Below, one piece after another: positions 42,770 to 51,671 of a stretch of 64,000 nt of DNA. Where the stretch lies: positions 1 through 64,000 of IMG/VR virus record IMGVR_UViG_3300009034_000020. One strand, written 5' to 3'. Origin of the DNA: a virus. Position 1 is the stretch's first letter; each line of letters opens with the position of its first letter. The notes under the pieces are model-generated. The model saw only the letters and a list, made by a program, of their open reading frames with translations. It searched no databases and was not told where the DNA came from. A program made the position numbers and the translations under genes.

Positions 42770-43309
42770 ATGCTAAAGTTTCTACATCGTCTTGCCTTTA
42801 CGGCACGCGCCATCCCGGCTGGGCTGCGCGGAGAGTTGATGGTAGGCCACGCGACACTGGCCCTCAAGATCACACGCGCTGATGGCACAGTCGAGGACAA
42901 GGGAATTGTGTCCCGTAAGAAGGTCACACGCGCCTGGGTCAACGACCTCGTGGATGCCATGTGCGATGCAGCCGGGTCCGGTGCACTAGCGACCTTCAAC
43001 GACTACATCTACCACGGTGCCGGCACAGGCACCACCGGGGAAGCCAACACAGACACCGATCTAGAAACGGACACTGGTGAAACGCGGGGTACCGGCACCC
43101 GAGTGGACAATAGTACTGCCGCGCAAGGGATCTACCAGAGCGTTGGCGTGGTTACGTTCACGGGCGCCCACACGATAGCGGAGCACGGGCTCTTCAATGC
43201 TATTACCGGGGGTACGCTCTTGGACCGTTCTGTACACGCCGGCCAAGCCGTCAATTCTGGAGACACCGCGACGTACACATACATAGTAACACTCGATCCA
43301 GAAGCCTAG
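42770..43309 (+). CDS. structural-type protein (179 aa)
   Basis: VNDLVDAMCDAAGSGALATFNDYIYHGAGTGTT then a Thr-rich loop and a strand-rich end (TYTYIVTLDPEA) match a pattern often found in phage particle proteins. The ATG at 42770-42772 (TAGGTGGGACTG) is preferred over a GTG nine bases upstream. Confidence 0.7.
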   Translation: MLKFLHRLAFTARAIPAGLRGELMVGHATLALKITRADGTVEDKGIVSRKKVTRAWVNDLVDAMCDAAGSGALATFNDYIYHGAGTGTTGEANTDTDLETDTGETRGTGTRVDNSTAAQGIYQSVGVVTFTGAHTIAEHGLFNAITGGTLLDRSVHAGQAVNSGDTATYTYIVTLDPEA

Positions 43310-43318
43310 GGGGTAGTA

Positions 43319-44326
43319 ATGGCGTTTACATCCGGCGTTTATGTGGGCAACGCTGCTGACGACACTGCTATTACCGGCGTGGGCTTCCAGCCTAATGTCG
43401 TCATTATCCACGGATACTCCAACTCCTTTGCCCTCTGGCGGCAGACGGGGATGGCCGCGACTAAACCTATCGACAGTACTATTGCCGCTTCCTACGCCGA
43501 TGGTATCAAATCTTTGGACGTAGACGGCTTTACAATCGGCACGAACATCTACGTCAACGCGGTTGGGGTTTCCTTCTATTGGATGGCCTTCATGGACGAT
43601 GGAGCCGCTGATTGTGAAGTCAAGTATGGCTCCTACATGGGGGACGGCGCCGACAACAGAGACATCTCGGGAGTTACTACCCCAGTGTGGGTCTTCGTCG
43701 GCACGCTGGACCAAGCGAAGAGGCCGCGGCACCGCATCAAGAACCTAAACCCGGTGTCGGATACGTCTTGGCCGTGGGATGATCCCGCCGCAGCCTCAAA
43801 CTGTATCCAGAAGCTGGGGGGTGATAACCCAGCTCAGGCGGATGGGTTTGAGATTGGCTCGCACACCGATGTGAATAAGTCAGGCGATACGTACCATTGG
43901 TTCGCTTTTCAAGCTAAAACCAATGTGCTGGTGGAGAACACCTACGATGGTAACGGGGTAGACAATCGTTCTATTGCTGGAGTAGGCTTCGCGCCGGAGA
44001 TGGTCTGGGTCCATGAGATCGGTGGTGGGAAGAGCTGGTGGTTTACGGATTCTCACCCCGCAGACTTGACATTGGGGGGTCAAGTTGGCTGGGGGATAGC
44101 TGATGCGATCCAAGCTCTCGAAGCAGATGGCTTCCAGGTCGGCACCTACAATGAAGTCAATCAGAATCTATACACGTTTCGCTACTTGGCTTTTGGTGTC
44201 GGGGCGGTGGACTACCCAATCGCCCTCGCTGGCGCTCTTAGCGCTGGCTGGGCTGCGGGTACCTTGAGCGCGGCTTACGTGCTTAGACGCCAGATCGCCG
44301 AGCGTATCCGCAGGTTCTTCAACTAA
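43319..44326 (+). CDS. surface protein of three DUF7483-like repeats (335 aa)
   Basis: Three homologous units: about residues 6-95, 105-200 and 205-298. Each opens Y-x-GNG(A)D-(x)-I-x-GV-F-P and closes DGF-x-G...VN...Y-WFAF. Such repeats occur in phage appendage or receptor-binding proteins. The C-terminus adds a hydrophobic Ala/Gly stretch (IALAGALSAGWAAGTLSAAYVL) and a basic end, like a membrane anchor. Exposure on the particle is an inference. Confidence 0.75.
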   Translation: MAFTSGVYVGNAADDTAITGVGFQPNVVIIHGYSNSFALWRQTGMAATKPIDSTIAASYADGIKSLDVDGFTIGTNIYVNAVGVSFYWMAFMDDGAADCEVKYGSYMGDGADNRDISGVTTPVWVFVGTLDQAKRPRHRIKNLNPVSDTSWPWDDPAAASNCIQKLGGDNPAQADGFEIGSHTDVNKSGDTYHWFAFQAKTNVLVENTYDGNGVDNRSIAGVGFAPEMVWVHEIGGGKSWWFTDSHPADLTLGGQVGWGIADAIQALEADGFQVGTYNEVNQNLYTFRYLAFGVGAVDYPIALAGALSAGWAAGTLSAAYVLRRQIAERIRRFFN

Positions 44327-44336
44327 GGAGGAGACT

Positions 44337-44687
44337 ATGAGTCTTTACAGCGAGCGGAGCCCAGCGCAGGAGCTGACTCCCGATATGAACGTGCCCTCCT
44401 TCCCTGTGCCGAAGGAGTACTCGGAGGATCTTCCCGGCTTCCTCCAGGTCCTCATCAGTCAGTACGATGAAGTCAAGGATGAGCTGAGTAGGATCTGGGC
44501 GGACAAGTACAAGTCCCCTTCCCCGATAGGGACAGTGCACGAGAAGTCCGATGTCCGAAAGCGGATGGAGCGGGACAGGCACGAGGAGGAGCTGGAGGAG
44601 AAGGAGCAGGCGCTCCTAGCTCAGATCCGTGAGCTGCGCGCTCTGATCCCACCTAAGCCGCCGGCTGACCTCAGCTCGAAGAAGTAG
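44337..44687 (+). CDS. coiled-coil protein (116 aa)
   Basis: A Pro-rich start, then a long charged coiled coil (KRMERDRHEEELEEKEQALL). AAGGAGGAGACT precedes the ATG. Between the appendage gene and the terminase; function unknown. Confidence 0.75.
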   Translation: MSLYSERSPAQELTPDMNVPSFPVPKEYSEDLPGFLQVLISQYDEVKDELSRIWADKYKSPSPIGTVHEKSDVRKRMERDRHEEELEEKEQALLAQIRELRALIPPKPPADLSSKK

Positions 44688-44724
44688 CGTGGAAACGCTA
44701 GGCACAGCGGGAGGAGTACCGGCC

Positions 44725-44964
44725 ATGAACAAACGGCGTGAGGTTATCAGCGAGAAGGCCCGGCGGAAGGGGAAGGACGCGGCTCGTGGCAAGATGTCTA
44801 AGGGCGCCCAAAAGCGCATCTCGGAAAAGATCGAGCACCTGATCGAGAGCGGCGAGTTCCCCAACACCCCGAAGGGCCGAGCACGGGCTGCCGGAATGGC
44901 CTACTCGATGGAGCGTGCGGGGCGCTTGCGGCGCGGTGGAAAGTACGTCAGGAAAGGGAAGTAG
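44725..44964 (+). CDS. small basic protein (79 aa)
   Basis: Lys/Arg-rich throughout (KRREVISEKARRKGKDAARG, RLRRGGKYVRKGK). Possibly bound to packaged DNA. GGAGGAGTACCGGCC precedes the ATG at 44725-44727. Confidence 0.75.
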   Translation: MNKRREVISEKARRKGKDAARGKMSKGAQKRISEKIEHLIESGEFPNTPKGRARAAGMAYSMERAGRLRRGGKYVRKGK

Positions 44965-44965
44965 T

Positions 44966-45559
44966 ATGGCCAGACGACACTTAGGCGGCCGCCTACCGAG
45001 CCCGGATGCACTCCTGGGCCAGAAGAAGACCTCCGCCCAAGCTATCCACGAACGTAACATCCGTGCCGAGCAGCGTGGTGCTGCCATCAAAGCGGCCGCC
45101 CGGACGCTCATCCGTAAGGAAGCCGCGGCAGGCCGTGGTATGGGCATGGAGGCAGCGGGTGCTCGTCTACGGGACATTAGCGGGCAGCTCAAAGCGGCGG
45201 GGAAATATGCTCAGAAGCGCTTCACTGGCGGCCTACCGACAGAGAAGGGCCGTCAGTTGTACTTCCAGGTTACCGGTAAGGCGTTGAAGGTCGAGAGGCC
45301 CATCGCGGAGTTGGCTCTTGGCCGCTACATGACGGGGGTTCGTAAGAGCTTCCCAGTAGAGCCCGAGCGTATTGGGCGAGAGGCTGCCCGGATGCGGCTT
45401 CGGACCCCGACGACGAGCCGGGTCTCAAGCATTGCGACACCACCTGGTCCTGCGTTGCGGGCGCCTAGGGCGTCTAAGAAGCGGGGCATAGGAGAACGAG
45501 TTCTACATCCGAGTCTTGGAGACATCAAGAGTTTCTTCAGGTGGACTGTGGGACGCTAG
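44966..45559 (+). CDS. basic protein (197 aa)
   Basis: High Arg/Ala/Lys content, helical first half, Pro/Arg-rich second half. ATG 44966-44968 behind GGAAAGGGAAGTAGT. It belongs to the set of basic proteins around terminase and portal (44725, 44966, 47437, 50950, 51123) and may be internal to the head. Confidence 0.75.
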   Translation: MARRHLGGRLPSPDALLGQKKTSAQAIHERNIRAEQRGAAIKAAARTLIRKEAAAGRGMGMEAAGARLRDISGQLKAAGKYAQKRFTGGLPTEKGRQLYFQVTGKALKVERPIAELALGRYMTGVRKSFPVEPERIGREAARMRLRTPTTSRVSSIATPPGPALRAPRASKKRGIGERVLHPSLGDIKSFFRWTVGR

Positions 45560-45594
45560 AGGGAGGCGTGCTGTGAAAGAGGAAGGAGGCAGCG

Positions 45595-45711
45595 ATGGAA
45601 TGGGAGACTGTCCTGATTCTAGTCAACTCCCTCGATACGCTGCTGGGAGTCGGCATCCTTGCCTTTGCTGGGTATGTCGCATATCGCCGATGGTGGAAGC
45701 GTGACAGCTAA
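45595..45711 (+). CDS. 38-aa membrane peptide
   Basis: GGAAGGAGGCAGCG precedes the ATG. MEWETVLILVNSLDTLLGVG continues as a hydrophobic helix with an Arg/Trp/Lys end (YRRWWKRDS). It ends 11 bases inside the terminase start. Size and single helix are compatible with a small holin or membrane anchor. Confidence 0.65.
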   Translation: MEWETVLILVNSLDTLLGVGILAFAGYVAYRRWWKRDS

Positions 45712-47434
45712 TGTACCGGTAAAGGAACTCTTGTTCGGCGGGATCGACCCAGAGAGCGATCTGCACAAGATCCTCCTGGACCCGACCCCGGAGTGGACGC
45801 AGAAGTGGATCGAGTCCTTCTTGAGCATCGACTCGGAGCAGGGCGCTATCGTTTCTTTCAAGCTCTACCCGCAGCAGGTCCAGATGCTCTACGGTGGGAC
45901 CGGCCGCGACGTTACCATCAAGGGCCGCCAGACGAGGGCTTCCTCGTTGTTGCTGGCCCGCAACCTCCGCCGCATGACGACCGGCTCGGGGTTGAAATGC
46001 GTGGTAATGACGCAGGACGACCAGACGACAGCTACGTTCCGGGAAAGGCTCAAGCACCACCTGCGTGACCTGGCTACGCACGGGCTGGAGTACATAATCG
46101 CCCTGGACAACGACAACGAGCTGGTGATTGGCGACCTGGAGAACCGTTACATGTTCACCTCGGGTGAGCAGCGAGTCGCTGGGCGAGCCATTACCGGACA
46201 CATAGTCCATCTCTCTGAGGTGGCCCACTATCCGATGGACAAGGCGTACACGCTCCTCGGCGGTATTACGCCGTCCGTGCCTGGGCCGCCCTATGGGCAA
46301 TTCGACATGGAGAGTACACCAAAGGGGGCGGAGGGTGTCTTCTACGAGCACGCGATAGGTGCCAAGCCGATGAACCCAGAAGACGATTGGACGGTCCACC
46401 TGTACCCCTGGTGGTTAGAGCCGCGTTATGTCGTGGGTACCGGAACTGCGGTAGATAAGAAGGTAACGGAAACGGAACTCGCTCGGCGAATCGCCGAGTT
46501 CGAGCCTAGCCCGGATGAAGCGAAGCTCATAGAAGAGTTCGGGCTAAGTGTCCCACAGATCTTGTGGCGCCGAGTCACCTGGCGGGCGATGGCGAAGACT
46601 GATACGCCGTTCCTCCAGGAGTTTGTCGAGCGGATCGACACGTGCTTCGTAAGCGCGAGCGAGAACTTCTTCGCTAGCCCGGATGGCGTGGACCACCTGG
46701 CCTACTACCGTGTCGGGCTGCGGGAGCCGGTCATGAAGAAGGAGACGCTACCTTGGGCTGGCGGAGACATCAGTTTCTTCGGGTCGAATCTGTCGATCTG
46801 GGAGTTCCCACAACCGGGTGAGGTATACGTCGGCTGGATGGACTGTGCCGGCGGTGGCCTCGATGAGAGGAGCGACTTCACAGCGTTGACGGTGCTGAAC
46901 GTGCAGACGATGCACCACGTGGCTACCTTGCGGTTGAAGGTAGCGCCGACTGAGGCGGCAGCCATGGCCGCTGCCGTGATGAAGTACTACAATTCGGGAG
47001 CCCTAGGTGGCGAGCGAGATGCATACGGCGCGACCTGCGTGAGCACTCTAGAACGGATAGGCTACCGGAACCTGTGGTACTACACCGATCCTACGAGGAA
47101 TGTGGAGCCGCAGGTATGGGGCCACCCGACACAGGTGCGGGACAAGATCCTGGAATCCCTACGCAAGCAGGTCTTCGAGCATAGCCTCGTGACCTCAGAC
47201 AGGATACTCCTCCAGGAGATGGGTTCCTTCGGTTGGGCTAAGGCTCGCGGTACGCGGAAGGCAGTAGGAAAGCAGAGTCACGATGACCTTGTGTTATCTA
47301 TGGCGGGGGCCACGTATATCGCGCCCTTCTATCGCGCCCGAGCTAAGGCCCCGGATGAGCCCATATTGATCGATAAGCACGGGCTGGTTATAAGAAAGGG
47401 GTCGCGTAAAGGCCCCCAGCCGTGGATGAGGTAG
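45701..47434 (+). CDS. terL: terminase large subunit (577 aa)
   Basis: ATPase domain: residues 71-85 (VTIKGRQTRASSLLL) are the TerL Walker A region but with Arg where Gly/Lys is usual. HIVHLSEVAHYP is the Walker B-like segment of this TerL group, followed by the coupling motif FDMESTPKGAEG. Nuclease domain: WMDCAGGGLDERSDFT, a central acidic segment and KQSHDDLVLSM give the RNase H-like triad. It pumps DNA into the head and cuts concatemers. The start is GTG 45701-45703, inside the membrane peptide gene; ATGs upstream lack sites. Confidence 0.93.
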   Translation: MTANVPVKELLFGGIDPESDLHKILLDPTPEWTQKWIESFLSIDSEQGAIVSFKLYPQQVQMLYGGTGRDVTIKGRQTRASSLLLARNLRRMTTGSGLKCVVMTQDDQTTATFRERLKHHLRDLATHGLEYIIALDNDNELVIGDLENRYMFTSGEQRVAGRAITGHIVHLSEVAHYPMDKAYTLLGGITPSVPGPPYGQFDMESTPKGAEGVFYEHAIGAKPMNPEDDWTVHLYPWWLEPRYVVGTGTAVDKKVTETELARRIAEFEPSPDEAKLIEEFGLSVPQILWRRVTWRAMAKTDTPFLQEFVERIDTCFVSASENFFASPDGVDHLAYYRVGLREPVMKKETLPWAGGDISFFGSNLSIWEFPQPGEVYVGWMDCAGGGLDERSDFTALTVLNVQTMHHVATLRLKVAPTEAAAMAAAVMKYYNSGALGGERDAYGATCVSTLERIGYRNLWYYTDPTRNVEPQVWGHPTQVRDKILESLRKQVFEHSLVTSDRILLQEMGSFGWAKARGTRKAVGKQSHDDLVLSMAGATYIAPFYRARAKAPDEPILIDKHGLVIRKGSRKGPQPWMR

Positions 47435-47436
47435 CT

Positions 47437-48024
47437 ATGCCAATCAAAGGGGAACCACTTTCGGAAGAGATGCGCCGGGTATTCTACGGCCGTACGGCAC
47501 CGAGTACCTACAAGCTACACGCTACCGAGAAGGTGAAGATCCGACAGCGCCTCAAGGCGTTCGAGAAAATCAAGCAGCCCGAGGAACTTCAGCGGCGAGA
47601 GACCTACCGTTTGCGCGCTGCGCGGGAGGGACGGGTAATGCCTTTGGGACGCGACGTTGGTGGTGCCCGCCGGGGTCTAATACCCGGCTTGCCGCCGGGG
47701 CCAATGAACATCTTCGCGGGGATGGGCCTTGCCGGCTTGGGAGCTAAGATCGCCGCACCGGGGGCAGCGAAGGGGCTCTTCTACGTCGCTAGGCGGGGAG
47801 CATTCTACAAGCTCGCACAGGCCCTCGGTGGTGCTATGGCATCTACGAGACAGCCTGCCCAGCCAATAGAGACTCCGCACTCAAGGGTAGAGTACATCAA
47901 GGAAGCAGCCCGGAAGGTTGTGGGTAAGGTCCCCCGAGACATACCACAGGGAGCAATGCGAACTAGCCCCCGACGTGAGTCTATCGCAGAAGAAGTCAAG
48001 CGGATGCGCGGGAGGGTGCGGTAA
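47437..48024 (+). CDS. basic protein between terminase and portal (195 aa)
   Basis: A basic helical start, then a Gly/Ala-rich hydrophobic stretch (PMNIFAGMGLAGLGAKIAAPGAAKGLF, about 88-115) and a basic tail (SPRRESIAEEVKRMRGRVR). Might be a virion protein with a membrane-active segment. ATG 47437-47439 behind GAGGTAGCT. Confidence 0.75.
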   Translation: MPIKGEPLSEEMRRVFYGRTAPSTYKLHATEKVKIRQRLKAFEKIKQPEELQRRETYRLRAAREGRVMPLGRDVGGARRGLIPGLPPGPMNIFAGMGLAGLGAKIAAPGAAKGLFYVARRGAFYKLAQALGGAMASTRQPAQPIETPHSRVEYIKEAARKVVGKVPRDIPQGAMRTSPRRESIAEEVKRMRGRVR

Positions 48025-50000
48025 TGACCGAAGTCATGTTCCTGGAGGGCGGTGAGGCCGCAGCAGTCATGCAGACGGTCTCGAAGCGCCTCCAGTACGC
48101 CCGGCACTACTGGAAGCCTCTGCACATGCGGCAAGACTACTGGATGTCGATGTACACCTTGCTCGACACGATCCAGCAGTCCAAGCCTCTGGGCTATCGC
48201 CGGTTCGTCTCCAACGAGCCCAAGACTTCTGTCGAAGCCGCCCAGGCGATCCTCACTAGGAATGAGACCAAGTGGCGGATTGACCTCACTCGTGACGAGA
48301 CCGAGACTGATGAGGAGCGTCTTGTCGTAGGCAAGGTCGAGCGCACTCTCGCCGGCATCATCTACGATGTCGATGAGATGTTCTCCATGCGAGGCGAGAT
48401 GCCCTTCTGGAAGCGCATTGCTATGCAGGCGCTGCTACGTGGGTGGATCTGGGCGAAGGTCCACGTCACCACAGAGGCTCTCAACTACCGAGAATCCCCC
48501 CTGATCGCAGACGTGTATGACTCGCGGACTGTCTACCCGCTCTTTGACCAATATGGCCTCAACTGCGTCATCATCCAGCGCCTGACCACACTCGGCGAGT
48601 TGGTCATGCTCTACCCAGACCGATTCGGCGACTTCGAGAATAAGCAAGACTACAACCCATGGGCGCCGGCAGTGAAGGTAGAGTACTGGAGCAACGCCCG
48701 CGGAAACCAGCCAGGTATTACGTGTACACTCGCCACAGTAGGTGAAGCCTCAAGAGGAGGTAGCTACCATCTCTTGGAGGCCCCGCTCGGTGCGGGCACC
48801 CGGTGGGTTATCCCGCCCTACTTGCATGGCTACCCGCCACAGGCACTCCCTGTCGTGGGCGTGCCCTGCAACGGTATCAACATCGAGGCTAAGCCCGCCC
48901 TAACTGGTGTGCTGGAGCAGCGCCTCACGGAGCGCGCCGACCTCATGGCGATGCAGCTCATGAGCTGGCATGGTCCTGGCACCGGCGTGGCTGACACGGG
49001 GCGGAGCATCCTGAGCTCTGTCGAGGAGCAGATGCCGCAGTACAACGAGCTCATTGCCACCATCTTCCAGCACTTCACCATCGGGACCTATGGCACGTGG
49101 GTGTTCACTACACCTATGGGCGAGATCCCCGAGTGGGAAGGTGGGATCGAGGCTAAGATCGCCATGCGACCTGGTGAGAGCGCTAAGCGCTATGAGCCGA
49201 CCCCCATCAACCAGGACGCCTACCGCCTAGTGGACATCTTGACCAACGAGCGGGAGAAGGGCGTGCTGAGTAGCATCCTTAGCGCCGTTGGTCCCTTCCA
49301 GGGCACCGGTGTGCTGTTCCAGCAGATCACGAACTCCGCGCTAAACGCGCTAGAGCCGTTCGTCAGTGGCATAAAGCAATTTGGTACCCGTGTAGGTGGA
49401 TCAGTCCTGAAGCAGATGCAGCTCGCCGCTGGTGAGCTAGAGCCCTTCGAGGTGACTTCGCCTACCTACTTCCGCATCGAGTTCAACCCGAAGACAGACC
49501 TAGACGCTGGCCGGCGCTACCGGGCTGTCCCGGTAATGAAGCCCGCACTGCCTGACGACCTTACGGTTCGCCTTACAGCAGCCCGTATGGCTCTCGACCC
49601 GCGGCGTCCGATGCTGTCGTTGGTCACTGTCCTGGAGACAATCCTCATGTCGGAGGATCCCGAGGGCGAGGCGGACAGGATCTGGGAAGACATGGCGAAC
49701 ATGGACCCGGTTATCATCGTGGACCAGATCGCCGACGCCATGGAGCGCTTGGGCGAGCCAGAGATGGCGGCCCGAATGCGCGAGCAGGAGTACCGTATGA
49801 GGCTCATTGAGGACATCAAGTTCCGTCAGATGACGGGCAACATGCCCGCTCAGCCTGGACGTGCGGCTGGTGCTCCGCCGGAAGCCGGTTCTCCCGAAGC
49901 CACGCGCCGCACCGGCGAGGGCCGGGAGGGCGCTGGTGCTGGCATGAGTGATGAAGGGCTTCGGATGATGGGCGCCATGGGTGAGAGGACTGGAGTCTAA
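48024..50000 (+). CDS. portal protein (658 aa)
   Basis: It lies after terL and before the head genes. The length and features are those of large phage portals: LQYARHYWKPLHMRQDYWMSMY, a helical core, the long ILTNEREKGVLSSILSAVGPFQGTGVLFQQITNSALNALEPFV clip/stem-like stretch, and a Gly/Ala/Glu-rich disordered tail. It forms the twelve-part ring through which DNA passes. Assigned from position and composition; no single diagnostic motif. Confidence 0.82.
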   Translation: MTEVMFLEGGEAAAVMQTVSKRLQYARHYWKPLHMRQDYWMSMYTLLDTIQQSKPLGYRRFVSNEPKTSVEAAQAILTRNETKWRIDLTRDETETDEERLVVGKVERTLAGIIYDVDEMFSMRGEMPFWKRIAMQALLRGWIWAKVHVTTEALNYRESPLIADVYDSRTVYPLFDQYGLNCVIIQRLTTLGELVMLYPDRFGDFENKQDYNPWAPAVKVEYWSNARGNQPGITCTLATVGEASRGGSYHLLEAPLGAGTRWVIPPYLHGYPPQALPVVGVPCNGINIEAKPALTGVLEQRLTERADLMAMQLMSWHGPGTGVADTGRSILSSVEEQMPQYNELIATIFQHFTIGTYGTWVFTTPMGEIPEWEGGIEAKIAMRPGESAKRYEPTPINQDAYRLVDILTNEREKGVLSSILSAVGPFQGTGVLFQQITNSALNALEPFVSGIKQFGTRVGGSVLKQMQLAAGELEPFEVTSPTYFRIEFNPKTDLDAGRRYRAVPVMKPALPDDLTVRLTAARMALDPRRPMLSLVTVLETILMSEDPEGEADRIWEDMANMDPVIIVDQIADAMERLGEPEMAARMREQEYRMRLIEDIKFRQMTGNMPAQPGRAAGAPPEAGSPEATRRTGEGREGAGAGMSDEGLRMMGAMGERTGV

Positions 50001-50950
50001 TGCCTGAACCACCGATACCAGAAGACATTCCTGCAACGGATAGCCCGCTGTGGGAAATCGGGCTACGCTCGCTCCTCTACTGGAAGATCTGGCAGCAGCA
50101 GGAAGGCAAACTGACTGCTGAGGGAGAAGCGGCGTGGGAGGATACAGCGGAGGCTTATTACCAGAGTGACCCCGACCGGTTCATGGCGGTAACAGGAGAA
50201 CTAGGCGCCGACTTGCCCCCAGAGGCCAAAGAGTACATCGGCCTCTCCACGGAGGGGGACATCACGCAAGCGCTCATCAACTTCCTGGGGGCTCCCACTG
50301 CTACGACTACTACGGGGAGGCGGGTAACTGTGGAGCGCCGGGCTAGGTACATCGACATCCCAACTGAAGAAGGGTGGCTGGCAGGTGCCTCGAACCTGGT
50401 GGATTCCTTCACCCGCTCCTTCCTGGGCTACATCTCAGAGATGCGCCAGGGAGGCCAGCTCGTTGAAGCACAGGCCACGTGGCTCCGCCAGAACATCGGT
50501 GAGTTCTACAGCGCCTATCAGGCTGAGCTTGCCAAGCGCGCCGAGGCTGGTGAACTAGAGTTCGGGGTTACTGGCATCCCCAAGGATATTACCGAGCTAG
50601 AGAAGGTCGGCGTCCGGCCTGGGGAAATCGTCTCCCAGGACATCGAGTCGTACATCAGCAGCATCGAGCAGCGGCTGGCCGACCCCGAGGGCCTTACGCC
50701 CGAGCAGGTCGCGCAGCTCAAGCAGACATCCACCAGGATGGAAAGCATGAAGGAGGAGTTCTGGGGGACAGAGGAGCTTATCACTCGTCCTCGCCTAGAG
50801 GTGACAATGGGGTACACGCCCACGGAGTTCCTCAAGGAGTTCTACGACGAGGGTGCGCTCAAGGCGCGAATCGCTGCCAAGCGTCCAACTACTAGGCCCG
50901 GTACTGCACCGGGGGCTATTGGCGCGGGCGGTAGGCCGCGGAGGATCTAA
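50000..50950 (+). CDS. hypothetical head-region protein (316 aa)
   Basis: Not recognised. Acidic N-terminal 100 residues, a helical middle (WLAGASNLVDSFTRSFLGYISEMRQGG), and a Pro/Thr/Gly-rich basic tail. Overlap with the portal (TAATG) supports a particle-assembly role. Confidence 0.75.
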   Translation: MPEPPIPEDIPATDSPLWEIGLRSLLYWKIWQQQEGKLTAEGEAAWEDTAEAYYQSDPDRFMAVTGELGADLPPEAKEYIGLSTEGDITQALINFLGAPTATTTTGRRVTVERRARYIDIPTEEGWLAGASNLVDSFTRSFLGYISEMRQGGQLVEAQATWLRQNIGEFYSAYQAELAKRAEAGELEFGVTGIPKDITELEKVGVRPGEIVSQDIESYISSIEQRLADPEGLTPEQVAQLKQTSTRMESMKEEFWGTEELITRPRLEVTMGYTPTEFLKEFYDEGALKARIAAKRPTTRPGTAPGAIGAGGRPRRI

Positions 50951-51123
50951 TGGGAGTAATCTCACGACGAGCTGACAGGTTTGTACGGAACAGGATTGGA
51001 CGCCGATCATCGGCGGTCGAGCCTAAGCCGCGAGAGAAGAAACGGCGTGCTAGAGTTGCTAGCCTCTTCACCGACCTGAACGTACGTCGTCGGAAACTGC
51101 AAAGGCTTAGGAGGGGATTGTAA
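50950..51123 (+). CDS. very basic small protein (57 aa)
   Basis: ATG 50950-50952 overlaps the upstream stop, and its TAA overlaps the next ATG. More than a third of residues are Arg/Lys (RRADRFVRNRIGRRSS, KPREKKRRARV, NVRRRKLQRLRRG). Protamine-like; a candidate DNA-condensing head protein. Confidence 0.7.
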   Translation: MGVISRRADRFVRNRIGRRSSAVEPKPREKKRRARVASLFTDLNVRRRKLQRLRRGL

Positions 51124-51671
51124 TGCCTAGAGATGCAGGTGGTGGAAGCCCTCTATCTAACTTGGCCGCACGTCGTCGCATGATCCAGAAGACGCGCGAG
51201 AGCCTATTCGGTCAGGGCGAGCGTGGCGTTGAGCCCGTACAACGCCCTATCCCCGGTCGCGTACCGGCGGAGCCCAAGAAGGGAGCCCCCGCGCCCGTAG
51301 CCGGCGAGGAGGAAGGGATTACCGACGAGCAGCGCCAGGAGATGATTCGTGAGACCATGACGACCATGGCCAAGATGCAGGCGGGTGGTCGCCCAACGAT
51401 GCCGCAGAAGCAGTACGAGCCGCAGGCACCAGGACAAGCTCCGATGGTCCCGCGCCTCCAGGAATGGGGTGCTGAGAAGCTCTCTCCCGAGATGCAATTC
51501 TACCGGATTGCCGGCAGGAACCCGTCTCCGCGTGAGCTGGCGGTCTTCAGCTCCCGGATTGAACTAGAACGGGAGCTTGGGCGTGTGCCCACTCGCTCCG
51601 AGCTGAAGGCGTACATCGCCCGTGGAGTCCCGATGAGCCCGGCGCATCCACGCGCCTTTGAGGCAGACTAA
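51123..51671 (+). CDS. hypothetical head-region protein (182 aa)
   Basis: Not recognised. Basic and Pro-rich first 110 residues, then FYRIAGRNPSPRELAVFSSRIELERELGR, a helical segment. Coupled to the 57-aa protein and to the giant protein. Confidence 0.75.
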   Translation: MPRDAGGGSPLSNLAARRRMIQKTRESLFGQGERGVEPVQRPIPGRVPAEPKKGAPAPVAGEEEGITDEQRQEMIRETMTTMAKMQAGGRPTMPQKQYEPQAPGQAPMVPRLQEWGAEKLSPEMQFYRIAGRNPSPRELAVFSSRIELERELGRVPTRSELKAYIARGVPMSPAHPRAFEAD

